64,000 bases of DNA from Verrucomicrobiia bacterium (GTDB lineage: Bacteria > Verrucomicrobiota > Verrucomicrobiia > Verrucomicrobiales > Akkermansiaceae). Made by a program: the position numbers and the translations under genes. Shown here piece after piece: positions 9,712 to 18,918 of this stretch; position 1 is the first letter of the stretch, and every line of letters starts with the position of its first letter. The notes beneath the pieces were generated by a model. It had not been told where the DNA came from. It did no database searches and saw only the letters and a program-made list of their open reading frames with translations. The stretch is from assembly GCA_030432565.1 (NCBI GenBank), contig JAUIGV010000014.1:1-64000 (forward strand), written 5' to 3'.

Positions 9712-9957
9712 TACAAATTTGGGCAGAGATTTTTAACCTGATCGTTGGAGAAAAGATTCGGATCATGAACCAGGTGTTTTCCGGGCGTCACTGATTTCTC
9801 ATCGAGCATCTGCAATGGTGTTGATGACTGATCCAACCGGGTGGTCTGAAGCACAGCTCATCACGCCACCCTGTTTTTGATTACCGGATACGGCGCGCTC
9901 CGAGTGGAGCCAGTTCTGGAGGAACTGAAGGCGTCAAACAATCCCGACTGTTAATTG
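9712..9957. other. Intergenic, no gene seen
   Basis: This is the space between the terminator and the convergent stop of the metallopeptidase-like gene at 9958. Short open frames exist on both strands but have no start context or coding character. I see no repeat or RNA gene. Confidence 0.5.
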
Positions 9958-11538
9958 TCAGCGGGACCATTTCAACCGACGAAAAGACGGGCCGCTTTTC
10001 CCTTCGGACCTCAGATACAAATCGCCGCCATCGAAGCCGAGGAGTTCCACACCAGCCAGCCGGACATTTGCGGCTCCCCGGCCATCCCTCAAGCCCCGAA
10101 TATCGCCGGCCAGGGTTTTAATCATCCCGTCATCAACCAGCCTGATTCGGTCTCCGGTTGAGAATAGAATGGCCTCGTCACGAATTGCCATCCGTCCGCG
10201 GAGACTCCCCATCTCCGTAAGTTTCCCGTCTTTGGGAAGCGCCTTGTAAAGAAGCCCGTCGATTCGTCCTGCCACGAGTTGCTTTTTCGAAGAATGCAAA
10301 TCCCACCAACGCCTCACAATCCCATTCTTCCCGTACTCTGCAAAGGAAAGCGCCACGGAATTTTCATCAGTATACAAATGAGGAAAATATGATGGCTTAA
10401 CAGCACTTATAGCCAAAACGCGTGCGGTGATCCTGCCTTGCTCATTCCGCCTAAACTCGATCAACCGCCCTGGAGCTTCGCTCAAAACGCCGTCCCGATA
10501 AATGTAAAGAAGGCTACGGCCCGGTCCTGCCATCGTCCACACCGTCGTCTTATCTGCTTTTAAGCTCCCCAAACCGGCCGGCTCTTCCAGACCCACCGAC
10601 TCCGCAACCATTGCCACCAAATCATCCTCGGAAACAACCCAAAACCCGCAGGGGTCCCCTTCCACCAACAACCAGGGAGGCACGTCCCCATCGGCGAGAG
10701 TTTCCAGGAGAATCTCATCGTTAACCCAGTGTCGAACCGGACGACGTGCCCGCTCGGCTTTCAGGAATCCGGAAAGGGGCTCCAACTCAGCGGCCTCAAA
10801 AAGGAAACGCTGTCGATCAAGCTGCAAGCTGACATAAGATGCTGTGGAAAGGTCTCTTGGAAAAACAGCTTTCGCGCAGTAATCCCGCAAGTCTTTCAAC
10901 GATGAAATTCCGCCATCGCCGCGGGGCAATTCAAGACGAATTTTCGCCGGCACCGCCATCCTTAGCCCCCCAAGAACATGGGCCTGATACCCTTCGAGAA
11001 GTTGTTCGAAGGCCGGGTGACCTGCCCAGAGCTTCATCATCCTTACGGCATACTCGTCAGCGAGCAATTCCCGGTAAGGGGAGTCATGAAGATTTAAATC
11101 ATGATTCTCGCAAATGGCATGGGCGACCTCATGGGCGAGGATGCCAAGGATGGCAAAGTTCCCCGCCAAACGAGCCTCTTCCTCCGAGACAAAAACCTTC
11201 TTATGATCCCAAGATCCTCCGGCGATACTCTGCGACCATGTCTCCCAATACCTTCGGCCTTCACCGGCTTTGAGTAATCGTGACTGGGTGATGGAATTCG
11301 ATGAAGAAGAAAACCTGGAAAGTAATTCGAAAGCCGGCTGCTCGTGGAACGCAATCAAACCGGGAAACTCGATTCCCTGATTCCCATACAACCCAACCAC
11401 GAGGTCGTATGCCTTTCGCGTATCCGCATCAACAAGTGCCTTGTGAAGGTCTGCAAGCCGGGAGTCCAATTCACCCGCGCTCACACCTCCCGATCCCGTA
11501 ACCCAAAACAAGAGCAAGACAACCAGTCGTCTGATCAT
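9958..11538 (-). CDS. Secreted HExxH metallopeptidase-like protein
   Basis: This 526-residue protein has a signal peptide (MIRRLVVLLLFWVTGSGGVS, then AGE). Residues 136-140 are HEVAH and residues 157-161 are ELLAD, so it has the HExxH plus downstream ExxxD arrangement of gluzincin (M48-type) zinc peptidases: His136 and His140 would bind zinc, Glu137 would be catalytic and Glu157 the third ligand. The 350-residue C-terminal part is beta-rich, with motifs such as RSLLYIYRDGVL and GDRIRLVDDG, and may be a propeller; I cannot name it. Known members act outside the cytoplasm or at membranes. The substrate is unknown. The gene stands alone, with 232 bases upstream before the sulfatase stop at 11771. 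Confidence 0.65.
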   Translation of the reverse strand: MIRRLVVLLLFWVTGSGGVSAGELDSRLADLHKALVDADTRKAYDLVVGLYGNQGIEFPGLIAFHEQPAFELLSRFSSSSNSITQSRLLKAGEGRRYWETWSQSIAGGSWDHKKVFVSEEEARLAGNFAILGILAHEVAHAICENHDLNLHDSPYRELLADEYAVRMMKLWAGHPAFEQLLEGYQAHVLGGLRMAVPAKIRLELPRGDGGISSLKDLRDYCAKAVFPRDLSTASYVSLQLDRQRFLFEAAELEPLSGFLKAERARRPVRHWVNDEILLETLADGDVPPWLLVEGDPCGFWVVSEDDLVAMVAESVGLEEPAGLGSLKADKTTVWTMAGPGRSLLYIYRDGVLSEAPGRLIEFRRNEQGRITARVLAISAVKPSYFPHLYTDENSVALSFAEYGKNGIVRRWWDLHSSKKQLVAGRIDGLLYKALPKDGKLTEMGSLRGRMAIRDEAILFSTGDRIRLVDDGMIKTLAGDIRGLRDGRGAANVRLAGVELLGFDGGDLYLRSEGKSGPSFRRLKWSR

Positions 11539-11770
11539 GGCGGTGACAATGCAAAAAAGGGCATGATATGAAAATAAAAATCCAAGGTAAGCGCCGCCTC
11601 GACACTGGCTTCACACGACCTTCCAACAGAAGGAAAGCGAAGGGGGAGTCCGACCAAACGAAGCTTTCCGCATTGGTTTACGCAATTTTTTCCAAGAATT
11701 TCCCTGGTCGGCGATGGCTCCATCTTGATCAGTCGGAAGGCCGAAAAATCATCTGGACTTAAGGTGAGTT

Positions 11771-13630
11771 TTACCAGCCCTGCAACTCTCCCACTCTGCC
11801 AAGAATGCTGATGCCGTATTTCCCCTTCTTCGTGCCACCTTTGGCGAGATACTCTTTCACCAGCGGAAAGGCCGGCTCGCCCATCCAGTCGAGGATATTA
11901 TGGAGCATCATTTCATTTTCAGTAGCCTTGAAAAGAAGGTCCTTCAGGCAGGCCAAAGCATCATCGGAGTCGCCCAACTTCACCAAACTCCAGGCCGCCA
12001 TCATACGCACTTCATGACACTCGTCCGTGAGAGCATTCTGCAAAGCTTCTTTGGCCGATGCCGCGTCTTTCTCGAGCAAATGAAGTCCTACAACCGCCCA
12101 CCAGCGAATGCCTTCGTCTTGATGGGACATCGCCTTCACAAAGCCATCGAGATTCTTCGAGTCACGAGCCAAGGCCTTGTCAGAAGCATCGAGATAAGTC
12201 TCAAGCGGGTAGAGCTTCTTGTTGCGCACCATCTCGTAGATCGTCATGGAATTCTCTTCAGCCCGACGCATCCGCATCCCCTCGGGAAGAAGTCCGGAAT
12301 CAAATAGCTCGAGTTGCTTCGTCCGAAGCGCTGCTTTCAACTCGGCAATTTTAGCCTGATGTTTCGGCTCATTGATGAGATTTTTGACGTTATCGAAATC
12401 ATTCTCGTTGTCATAAAATTCCTCGGACACGCGGGGACGAAAGAAACGACCGGTCACTTCATCGGTCTTGCCTTCGCGGTGATGCTGTTCCCACGCGGGC
12501 GTCGCGGGAGCTTTCCAAAGATACGCCAAATGCTGACCGGCAGGCGCGTAAGGCATGTAGTTTTTGTGATACGCAAATCGCTTGTCGCGCATCAAGCGGA
12601 CATGGTCGAGACGCTCGTCGGCCCGCTCGCGAAATCCCAGGTGATACTTCGGCTCGGCCTCGGTTCCTTCCCCTAAAAAGATCCGTCCCTGAAAGGTGTC
12701 GGGAATTTCCGCTCCGGCGAGGCCAAGCCATGTCTTGGGCATATCGACAAAACTCACCAGACGATCCACCGTTGATCCAGGTTTATCGGCGGGATAGAGA
12801 TGTTTGTATTTCCGGGGAATACGCACGATCAGCGGACAATGCACTCCACTGGAGTAGAGGAAGCGTTTGCTCCGCGCCATAACGCCACCGTGATCGGAAT
12901 TGTAAATGATGATGGTGTCCTCGTAGAGCCCGTCCTTTTTTAACTGCGCAATGCATCTGGCAACATCGCCATCCATACGCTCGACGGCATCGGCATACTT
13001 GGCGTAATTTTGGCGAATCACCGGGAGGTCGGGGTGATACGAGAAAAGGGTCATCTTATCCGGATTGTTCTTCAACTGACCCGCTACCCCGTGTGCCTTG
13101 CTCTCATGGCTGGTGGTCGTGTTATAAACACAGAAGAAAGGCTGACCTTCCTTGCGAGCCTGCCAGCCATAAGCGACGCGCTTTCCCTTGCTTCGCTGTT
13201 TTCCCAGGTCCCAGGCCGCGTAGTCATCGCGCCCCCCGATGTTATAGTCGGTTTTCCCGGGGTTCGAGGTGTGATATCCGGCTTTCTTCAAAAGATCCGG
13301 GTAGTAGGGAATTTTATCGTGCGGAATTTCATTTCGACTCCGCATCGGTTGCGTTCCGTTGGAGATGCCGTACATGCCCGTAATCCAACAAGAACGAGTC
13401 GGCGCGCACACCGCCGCATTGTCAAAGCAATACAGGTAGCGAAAGCCCTCCTTGGCAAGTTGGTCAATGGCAGGAGTTCTGGTATTTTTTCCGCCGTAGC
13501 AGCTGACCCAGGAAACTCCGTTATCTTCGCTGGTAATCCAGAGAATGTTGGGTTTCTCCGCCGCGTCAACCACACCCAGAGTCGAGGCCATAAAGAGGAG
13601 TCCGCTGATCACCTTGTTCCGAAATCTCAT
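11771..13630 (-). CDS. Secreted sulfatase with C-terminal HEAT-like repeats
   Basis: A 619-residue alkaline-phosphatase-fold sulfatase with signal peptide MRFRNKVISGLLFMASTLGV and cleavage near VDA-A. The formylglycine motif is CAPTR with Cys75 (C-x-P-x-R), so it needs maturation by a formylglycine-generating enzyme or anaerobic maturase, neither of which is in this window. The first metal-binding pair reads SEDNG instead of the usual DD, as in sulfatases resembling N-sulfoglucosamine sulfohydrolase; the exact substrate is not predictable. Further motifs are NPGKTDYN and NSDHGG. Residues about 500-610 form alpha-helical HEAT-like repeats (GFVKAMSHQDEGIRWWAVVG, MMAAWSLVKLGD), an extra module not needed for catalysis. 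It is transcribed away from the unknown gene at 13817. Confidence 0.9.
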   Translation of the reverse strand: MRFRNKVISGLLFMASTLGVVDAAEKPNILWITSEDNGVSWVSCYGGKNTRTPAIDQLAKEGFRYLYCFDNAAVCAPTRSCWITGMYGISNGTQPMRSRNEIPHDKIPYYPDLLKKAGYHTSNPGKTDYNIGGRDDYAAWDLGKQRSKGKRVAYGWQARKEGQPFFCVYNTTTSHESKAHGVAGQLKNNPDKMTLFSYHPDLPVIRQNYAKYADAVERMDGDVARCIAQLKKDGLYEDTIIIYNSDHGGVMARSKRFLYSSGVHCPLIVRIPRKYKHLYPADKPGSTVDRLVSFVDMPKTWLGLAGAEIPDTFQGRIFLGEGTEAEPKYHLGFRERADERLDHVRLMRDKRFAYHKNYMPYAPAGQHLAYLWKAPATPAWEQHHREGKTDEVTGRFFRPRVSEEFYDNENDFDNVKNLINEPKHQAKIAELKAALRTKQLELFDSGLLPEGMRMRRAEENSMTIYEMVRNKKLYPLETYLDASDKALARDSKNLDGFVKAMSHQDEGIRWWAVVGLHLLEKDAASAKEALQNALTDECHEVRMMAAWSLVKLGDSDDALACLKDLLFKATENEMMLHNILDWMGEPAFPLVKEYLAKGGTKKGKYGISILGRVGELQGW

Positions 13631-13816
13631 AAAGGTTTCATACGGTTACTGAAGCACAAGTCAATCAATGCAGTGGATCACGTCTTCCATGGTGAAAGGC
13701 ACCTTGGCCTTCACTTACAAATTTCCTGTATGGTCTCCGGAAAGAAGGCAGGGGGCTTTCAATTCCGATCCGCCCCTTCCGGGGGGCTCGGCGGATAAGT
13801 TCGCCTGCAACTCTGA

Positions 13817-14722
13817 CTACTCGGTATCGTGGACTTCCTTGAATTCCATCTTGCCGATGTCGATGACCGCGAATTCGGCCAAATCCGAGAGTTTGCGATT
13901 CGGGCCGACAAACTCGGGCAGGCCCTTGCGATCGTTGGCAGGCGAAAGCGTGTTCTCGGTCACACCGACACCTCTGAAGTGTGAATTCATGCTCATTTTA
14001 TTCTCCAAAAGCTGCCGGTAATTCCAGTCCGGTCCACCCACGACGCGCAGCAAGGTGTAGGGCAGGTTGCTTATGTGCTTCCTGCGCTCAGCCGGAAAAA
14101 ACAGCGCAATATCCCGGTCTGCTTCGCTGTTAAATTTCATGATCGACGGGTTCTTGGGGTCCGGTTTCTGCTCCTTTTCGGCAAGACGGGCAAACAACTT
14201 GAATCCGTTTCTCCACGTCGGAACGTAGACAAATCGGTTGTAGTCCTCACCTGCGAGTTCACCGAGCCCTCCGCGAGCCGGACTAAATCTGACATCTTCC
14301 GGGTCATAGCGAATGACCAAGGCGACCATGTGAACGTCGCGCTGCCTCAGGATCCCCTCCGCATCGTATCCCAAGTCAGAGTAAATACCGTAAAGCGAAC
14401 GACCGAAGCCTGCCTCAGGAACCGTCATGAACACATAGGAACCACCACCAAGAATGGCGTTCGGATTAAATTTTCCGTCCTTCAAGACATAGTCCCGATT
14501 GGTTAGGCGAAAGTAAATATTTGAGCGCTCCAGCCGGTCGTCCGGAATCATCTTCGAATCCGGATCACAGATCTTCTTCACAACTTCCTCAAACCCAGCC
14601 CCGGCTGACTTGATCCCGATAACTTTCCTTTGTGGGTAGCTTTCTTCGGCAAGTGCACTCCGGGCGCTGGCCCCAAAGATCACAAATACGACAACCAATC
14701 CACCCAACATATTTTTTATCAC
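13817..14722 (-). CDS. Secreted protein of unknown function
   Basis: A 301-residue exported protein with a signal peptide ending near SARSALA. It starts with GTG at 14722, or less likely ATG at 14710. I do not recognise it. Visible features are a YVFMTVPEAGFGRSLYGIYS segment, a VALVIRYDPEDVRF strand and a closing AEFAVIDIGKMEF segment, suggesting a mainly beta protein with no membrane anchor. The 60 bases upstream are strikingly AT-rich (around 14723-14783) and probably carry its promoter, separating it from the PQQ propeller gene. No catalytic motif can be named. Confidence 0.65.
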   Translation of the reverse strand: MIKNMLGGLVVVFVIFGASARSALAEESYPQRKVIGIKSAGAGFEEVVKKICDPDSKMIPDDRLERSNIYFRLTNRDYVLKDGKFNPNAILGGGSYVFMTVPEAGFGRSLYGIYSDLGYDAEGILRQRDVHMVALVIRYDPEDVRFSPARGGLGELAGEDYNRFVYVPTWRNGFKLFARLAEKEQKPDPKNPSIMKFNSEADRDIALFFPAERRKHISNLPYTLLRVVGGPDWNYRQLLENKMSMNSHFRGVGVTENTLSPANDRKGLPEFVGPNRKLSDLAEFAVIDIGKMEFKEVHDTE

Positions 14723-14783
14723 AGATATGTTTTAGATAAAATATCCAGGGATGGCAATTTTTATAATTGAAAACACATGCGCA

Positions 14784-16061
14784 CTACTTTTTAGCCTCGA
14801 TGCAAAATAGGTGGCTCTCGCCTCGAATGAATAGTTGGTTGTCGACAGGAGCCGGCGTGGCATCCACCCCTTCATCCACGGAATTGGTGGAAATGATTTC
14901 CAACTTTTTTCCGTCCTTAATGACCACAGTCGTACCACTTCGGCCGGTGATATAAACATGTCCGTTCGCCGAAACCGGAGAGGCGTAAAGAGTCGATAAC
15001 CCCGGGATTCTCGAAGCCGTGTAGTAGGCTTCGCCGGTCAGGGGATTCACACAAGAAAGTGAAGCCGACTTGTCCTTGTGCATGTAGAGAAGCTTGCCGG
15101 ATAAGAGCGGGGAAGCGAGATCGGGCGTATTTTTTTCCCAACTCCAGACGACGTTTTTTGTCCCTTTGAGATCACCCCGTCCTCCCAGATGAAACGCTCC
15201 TCCGTATGATCCCCGGAACCCGCTCGCAACAATGACAAGATCATCGATGGCAACCGCCGAGGTGACCGGACGTTGGGCTTCTCCGGCAATGCGCCACAGC
15301 TCCTTGCCTGTTTCGAGGTCATAACTCCGGATGCAAGTCTGCCCATTCATGACCACCTGCTTGGATCCATCATGCCCGACCACGAAAGGTGTGCACCAAT
15401 TGGTCGGTTCGTCACGCTCGGTCTTCCAAATCGTTTTGCCAGTTAACCGATTGAGAGCGTAAAGAGCGGAAGGACCTTCGTGATCCCATGGAACAAGTAT
15501 CTTGTTGCCTTCCAAGGTGGGCGAACTCCCTTCCCCGAACGCATTGCGGGTGTCCATTTTACCAAAGTCATCCCTCTTCCAAACCAACTCCCCATCCATG
15601 GTGTAGCAGTAGAGTCCACGGGACCCGAAGTGGGCATAGACATGCTCGCCATTCGTGCACGGAGAAGCCGAGGCAAAGCCATTCGTTGAGTGGGTTCCCT
15701 GGTGGGGAGTCGCAGTGATGGCCGTTTTTTCCCAGAGAATTTTTCCCGTCTCCCGATCAAAGCAAAAGAGCTTGAAAGCCAACTCAGAAAGGCGCTCTCC
15801 GTCAAATCCCCGCCCACCGCCGGCAGCGACTGCCGAAGTCACGAAGACCTTGTCTTCCCAAACCACCGGCGAACCCGAACCACGCCCCGGAACCGGGACT
15901 TTCCACTTTACGTTCTTGGTCGCGCTCCACTCGATCGGCGGCTTGGCATCAGGCGAAGAGCCATTCCCCGCAGGCCCTCTCCAGTGGGCCCAATTCCCCC
16001 CCGATGCGACCGAGGTGACTAAAAGAAAAAGACTAAAAGCGAATGAAGTTTGAGGTAACAT
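14784..16061 (-). CDS. Secreted PQQ-type (BamB-like) beta-propeller
   Basis: The ATG at 16061 gives 425 residues and a signal peptide (MLPQTSFAFSLFLLVTSVAS); a TTG seven codons upstream is less likely. The protein consists of repeated tryptophan-docking blades of the PQQ-like fold, with motifs WAHWRGPAGNG, VFVTSAVAAGGG, LFCFDRETGKILWEK, YALNRLTGKTIWK and SYDLETGKELWR. These seven- or eight-bladed propellers act as secreted binding scaffolds or, with bound cofactor, as dehydrogenases; no calcium- or PQQ-binding residues can be confirmed. It is paralogous to the protein at 25307-26647. It lies 61 bases upstream of the gene at 13817-14722 on the same strand. Confidence 0.8.
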   Translation of the reverse strand: MLPQTSFAFSLFLLVTSVASGGNWAHWRGPAGNGSSPDAKPPIEWSATKNVKWKVPVPGRGSGSPVVWEDKVFVTSAVAAGGGRGFDGERLSELAFKLFCFDRETGKILWEKTAITATPHQGTHSTNGFASASPCTNGEHVYAHFGSRGLYCYTMDGELVWKRDDFGKMDTRNAFGEGSSPTLEGNKILVPWDHEGPSALYALNRLTGKTIWKTERDEPTNWCTPFVVGHDGSKQVVMNGQTCIRSYDLETGKELWRIAGEAQRPVTSAVAIDDLVIVASGFRGSYGGAFHLGGRGDLKGTKNVVWSWEKNTPDLASPLLSGKLLYMHKDKSASLSCVNPLTGEAYYTASRIPGLSTLYASPVSANGHVYITGRSGTTVVIKDGKKLEIISTNSVDEGVDATPAPVDNQLFIRGESHLFCIEAKK

Positions 16062-16278
16062 GGTGGGTTTAAGAGTTTCCAAGATCTAAACCCCAGAGTC
16101 TACGATGTTTCGACCTTGTCAAGCAGAGTGATGACGCCGAACCCATACGCGCAGCCTTTCGACAGGCGGGTGCCGGACCCGGGAAAGGAAAGGGCCCAAC
16201 CCAGGTTCGGAGTATTCCTCAGCTCGTGAGACGAAAGCATAGATCAATCATCCATGCCCGAAGCCCGCCCCCCCTTTC

Positions 16279-17094
16279 CTACTTGTCTGTAAAGACCTCA
16301 AAGTAGAGCTGGCGGTATGCGAGGAAGCTGACCCAGTTTCGCAGGGCATACCCACTGTTTTTGAGATTGTCTTGATCATATAAATTGGTCTTTCCTCCCG
16401 AGGGGTGAACGCCGTCTTTGGAAATAATTGTGCCGTCCCAGGTTTTGCCCGGGCGCATGCGCAGACAGGCCGCGTGGAAGTCGACCAGTGGTAGCTTCTG
16501 GGCAGCCGCAATCTCGCGGACGATGACATTGACGGCGGCGACCGCTTCGTCGTGATCGCGGCGCGGCGGGATGGTATTCAAAATCGGAATACAGTGAGCA
16601 GCGAGACACTTGGCCACCACCTTCTCAAGGCCCTCCCGATACCCTTCCGGAACCTTTTTCCCGTTGATGTCATTGGTGCCGATCATGATGAGCGCGGCCT
16701 CCGGTTTGTCGCGCGCAATCACGGCCTCGATTGACTTGAGAATGTTTCCGACTTTCCAGCCGGAGTAGTTGGCAAACTTTGGTCCCTTGTCACGGGCACC
16801 TTTGATGACGTTCTTCCACTGCTTGTCGGGAGGCGTTTTCGGCAATCCATCGTCAGCGGTGAGAAACTTTCCGGGATCGGACCAGCTCATCGCCGACCAG
16901 AATGCCATTGAGTAAGTAATCGAATCGCCGAACTGAGCCACCCTTCCTCTCTCTCCCTCGAAACCCGCATGGATTTCGCGCGCACGTTTCACGACCTCCG
17001 GCGAAAGCTTATCGGGAGCAGCACTTGCAACATTTGCCAAAGACAAAAAAGACACCGCTAACAGCCCTCTGATCAAAAAACGAAACCCAATCAT
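16279..17094 (-). CDS. Secreted SGNH/GDSL-type hydrolase
   Basis: A 271-residue exported esterase-like protein with a signal peptide ending at ASA-A. Block I is FGDSITYS with nucleophile Ser58. The block II glycine is in NYSGWKVGN. Block III is MIGTNDING, with the catalytic-loop Asn. Block V is DGVHPSGG, with Asp227 and His230 completing the triad. SGNH enzymes of this type remove acyl groups, commonly acetyl, from carbohydrates, which fits the sulfatase-rich setting; the substrate is inferred. The start is divergent from the tail-sheath gene, with 144 bases between the start codons. Confidence 0.85.
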   Translation of the reverse strand: MIGFRFLIRGLLAVSFLSLANVASAAPDKLSPEVVKRAREIHAGFEGERGRVAQFGDSITYSMAFWSAMSWSDPGKFLTADDGLPKTPPDKQWKNVIKGARDKGPKFANYSGWKVGNILKSIEAVIARDKPEAALIMIGTNDINGKKVPEGYREGLEKVVAKCLAAHCIPILNTIPPRRDHDEAVAAVNVIVREIAAAQKLPLVDFHAACLRMRPGKTWDGTIISKDGVHPSGGKTNLYDQDNLKNSGYALRNWVSFLAYRQLYFEVFTDK

Positions 17095-17238
17095 CGTTCC
17101 TGTTTACGTGATCACCCGGCAGCCCCCAATAAGAAAGATTCCCAAAAAGATCTTGGCGCAACAGACCGGAGTCCTACTCTCCAGTGTCATTTGGGCTATG
17201 AGGGAAGATAGGTGACACAAACTAAAATCAGGATCCAG

Positions 17239-18798
17239 ATGTCACCACCAAATTTTAAAACACCCGGAGTCTATATCAATGAACTGAATGCATTTCCAAA
17301 TTCAGTCGTGCAGGTCCCGACGGCCGTCCCAGCCTTCATTGGCTACACCCCTCAGGCCGAATATGAAGGCCGGTCCTATTTCAACCTCGCGGAGAAGATC
17401 TCTTCATTTGCGGATTTCAAAGCGATCTACTGCAATCCAAATCCGGCTCCGCCTGCCGATCCCGCCAAGCAATACAGCCCCCAATATTATCTCGTCGAGA
17501 GTGAGAGCAAGCCGGAGAAGGGGGCAGCCGTCGAGATCAGCGGGAAACACTACGCCATCGTTCCCGACCCCAATACAATCTACCACCTCTATAACTGCAT
17601 TCGCATGTTCTACCAAAACGGCGGCGGGGATGCTTATATCGTAGCCGTCGGTCCGTATGGTTCCCCTTCCGGTTCACCTGCTCAATCCGGCGGGCCGATT
17701 GTAAACCCCAATGTCAAACTGGCGGACCTCCGGTCCGGACTGGAGTTATTGAAGAACAAAGTGGAGCCGACGATGTATCTCTGCCCGGAAGCAACGCTGC
17801 TCCCGGTTGCGGAGAATGGCACTCTCATGCAGGAAATGTTGGGTCAAAGCGAAGGCATGGGAACCGCACTCAGCATCTTTGATATCATCGGAGGAAAGCA
17901 TCCCGACCCGATCCTTTTTACGAGTGACATTGAGACCTTTCGTAACAATACCGGATCGGAGGGCCTCCGCTATGGAGCAAGCTACTATCCTTTTATCGAG
18001 ACCACCACGATGGCCCGCGAGGAGCTCAACTACACAAACTTGTTCGGTGGTGATCTGAAGCAACTCAAACCGCTGCTCAATCCGTCCGCCGGAAAAATCA
18101 TCGAAATGATCGAGAATCCACCGGCCAATCCGCTCACCGAAAGCCAGCATGATCGAGCCCTCCTCAATGCCAGCAAGACCTACGGCAAGATCATGGAACT
18201 CGTCTTGAAGGACGCCAACATTCTCCCTCCCAGCGGAGCGATAGCCGGAATTTATACCAGAAACGACAATGATCTCGGAGTTTGGCATGCGCCTGCAAAC
18301 GTCGGCATCGAAGGAGTCAGTGACGTCACAATACGGCTTACCGACTCGCAGCAGCAAAATCTGAATGTCGATGCGGCTTCCGGAAAGTCAGTCAATGCGA
18401 TCCGTTATTTTAGCGGGTTGGGGATCCTGATCTGGGGAGCACGAACCCTTGATGGCAATAGTGCGGATTGGCGATATATCCCCGTGCAACGTCTCATCAC
18501 CATGATCGAACAGTCCTGCAAGCTGGCGATCCGCGCCTATGTCTTCGAGGCAAACGACGCGAACACGTGGCTCGCAGTCAAATCCCTGATCGCAAGTTTT
18601 CTCACGAACATCTGGAAGGAAGGAGGATTGCAAGGCACCTCGCCGGACGACGCCTTTCAGGTCAATTGCGGCCTCGGAAACACCATGACGCCCGACGATC
18701 TTCTCAACGGAATCATGAATGTTACTATCCTCGTAGCTGCCATCCACCCGGCTGAATTTACCGTCATCACAATTTCGCAGGAAATGGAGACGGCCTAG
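17239..18798 (+). CDS. Orphan contractile-tail sheath protein
   Basis: The protein has the signature ends of tail sheath proteins of phages and extracellular contractile injection systems. The N-terminus is FKTPGVYINELNAFPNSV followed by PAFIGYT. The C-terminus includes NIWKEGGLQG and ends AAIHPAEFTVITISQE, the usual last strands used for sheath-sheath contacts. The ATG at 17239 has AGGA about seven bases upstream and gives 519 residues, a normal length; a GTG at 17212 is possible but less likely. Conserved families form a six-start helical sleeve around a tube. No tube, baseplate, AAA ATPase, spike or lysis gene is in the window: neighbours are an SGNH hydrolase and fhs. It has no signal peptide. 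Confidence 0.85.
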   Translation: MSPPNFKTPGVYINELNAFPNSVVQVPTAVPAFIGYTPQAEYEGRSYFNLAEKISSFADFKAIYCNPNPAPPADPAKQYSPQYYLVESESKPEKGAAVEISGKHYAIVPDPNTIYHLYNCIRMFYQNGGGDAYIVAVGPYGSPSGSPAQSGGPIVNPNVKLADLRSGLELLKNKVEPTMYLCPEATLLPVAENGTLMQEMLGQSEGMGTALSIFDIIGGKHPDPILFTSDIETFRNNTGSEGLRYGASYYPFIETTTMAREELNYTNLFGGDLKQLKPLLNPSAGKIIEMIENPPANPLTESQHDRALLNASKTYGKIMELVLKDANILPPSGAIAGIYTRNDNDLGVWHAPANVGIEGVSDVTIRLTDSQQQNLNVDAASGKSVNAIRYFSGLGILIWGARTLDGNSADWRYIPVQRLITMIEQSCKLAIRAYVFEANDANTWLAVKSLIASFLTNIWKEGGLQGTSPDDAFQVNCGLGNTMTPDDLLNGIMNVTILVAAIHPAEFTVITISQEMETA

Positions 18799-18918
18799 CG
18801 GTCCGCTTGAAACCTGATGCCCGCCTGCAGAGACCAGGGAGATCCCGCCCCTTCCCTAATGAACCAAATGATTTAACGTCGGCGCTTCAAGGCAGCCCAA
18901 AAGCAAACGGGCCCTCAC

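Noticed and set aside
17212-17238. GTG start nine codons upstream for the sheath gene
   Set aside because: The ATG at 17239 has a better-placed AGGA and gives the usual sheath N-terminus just before TPGVY.
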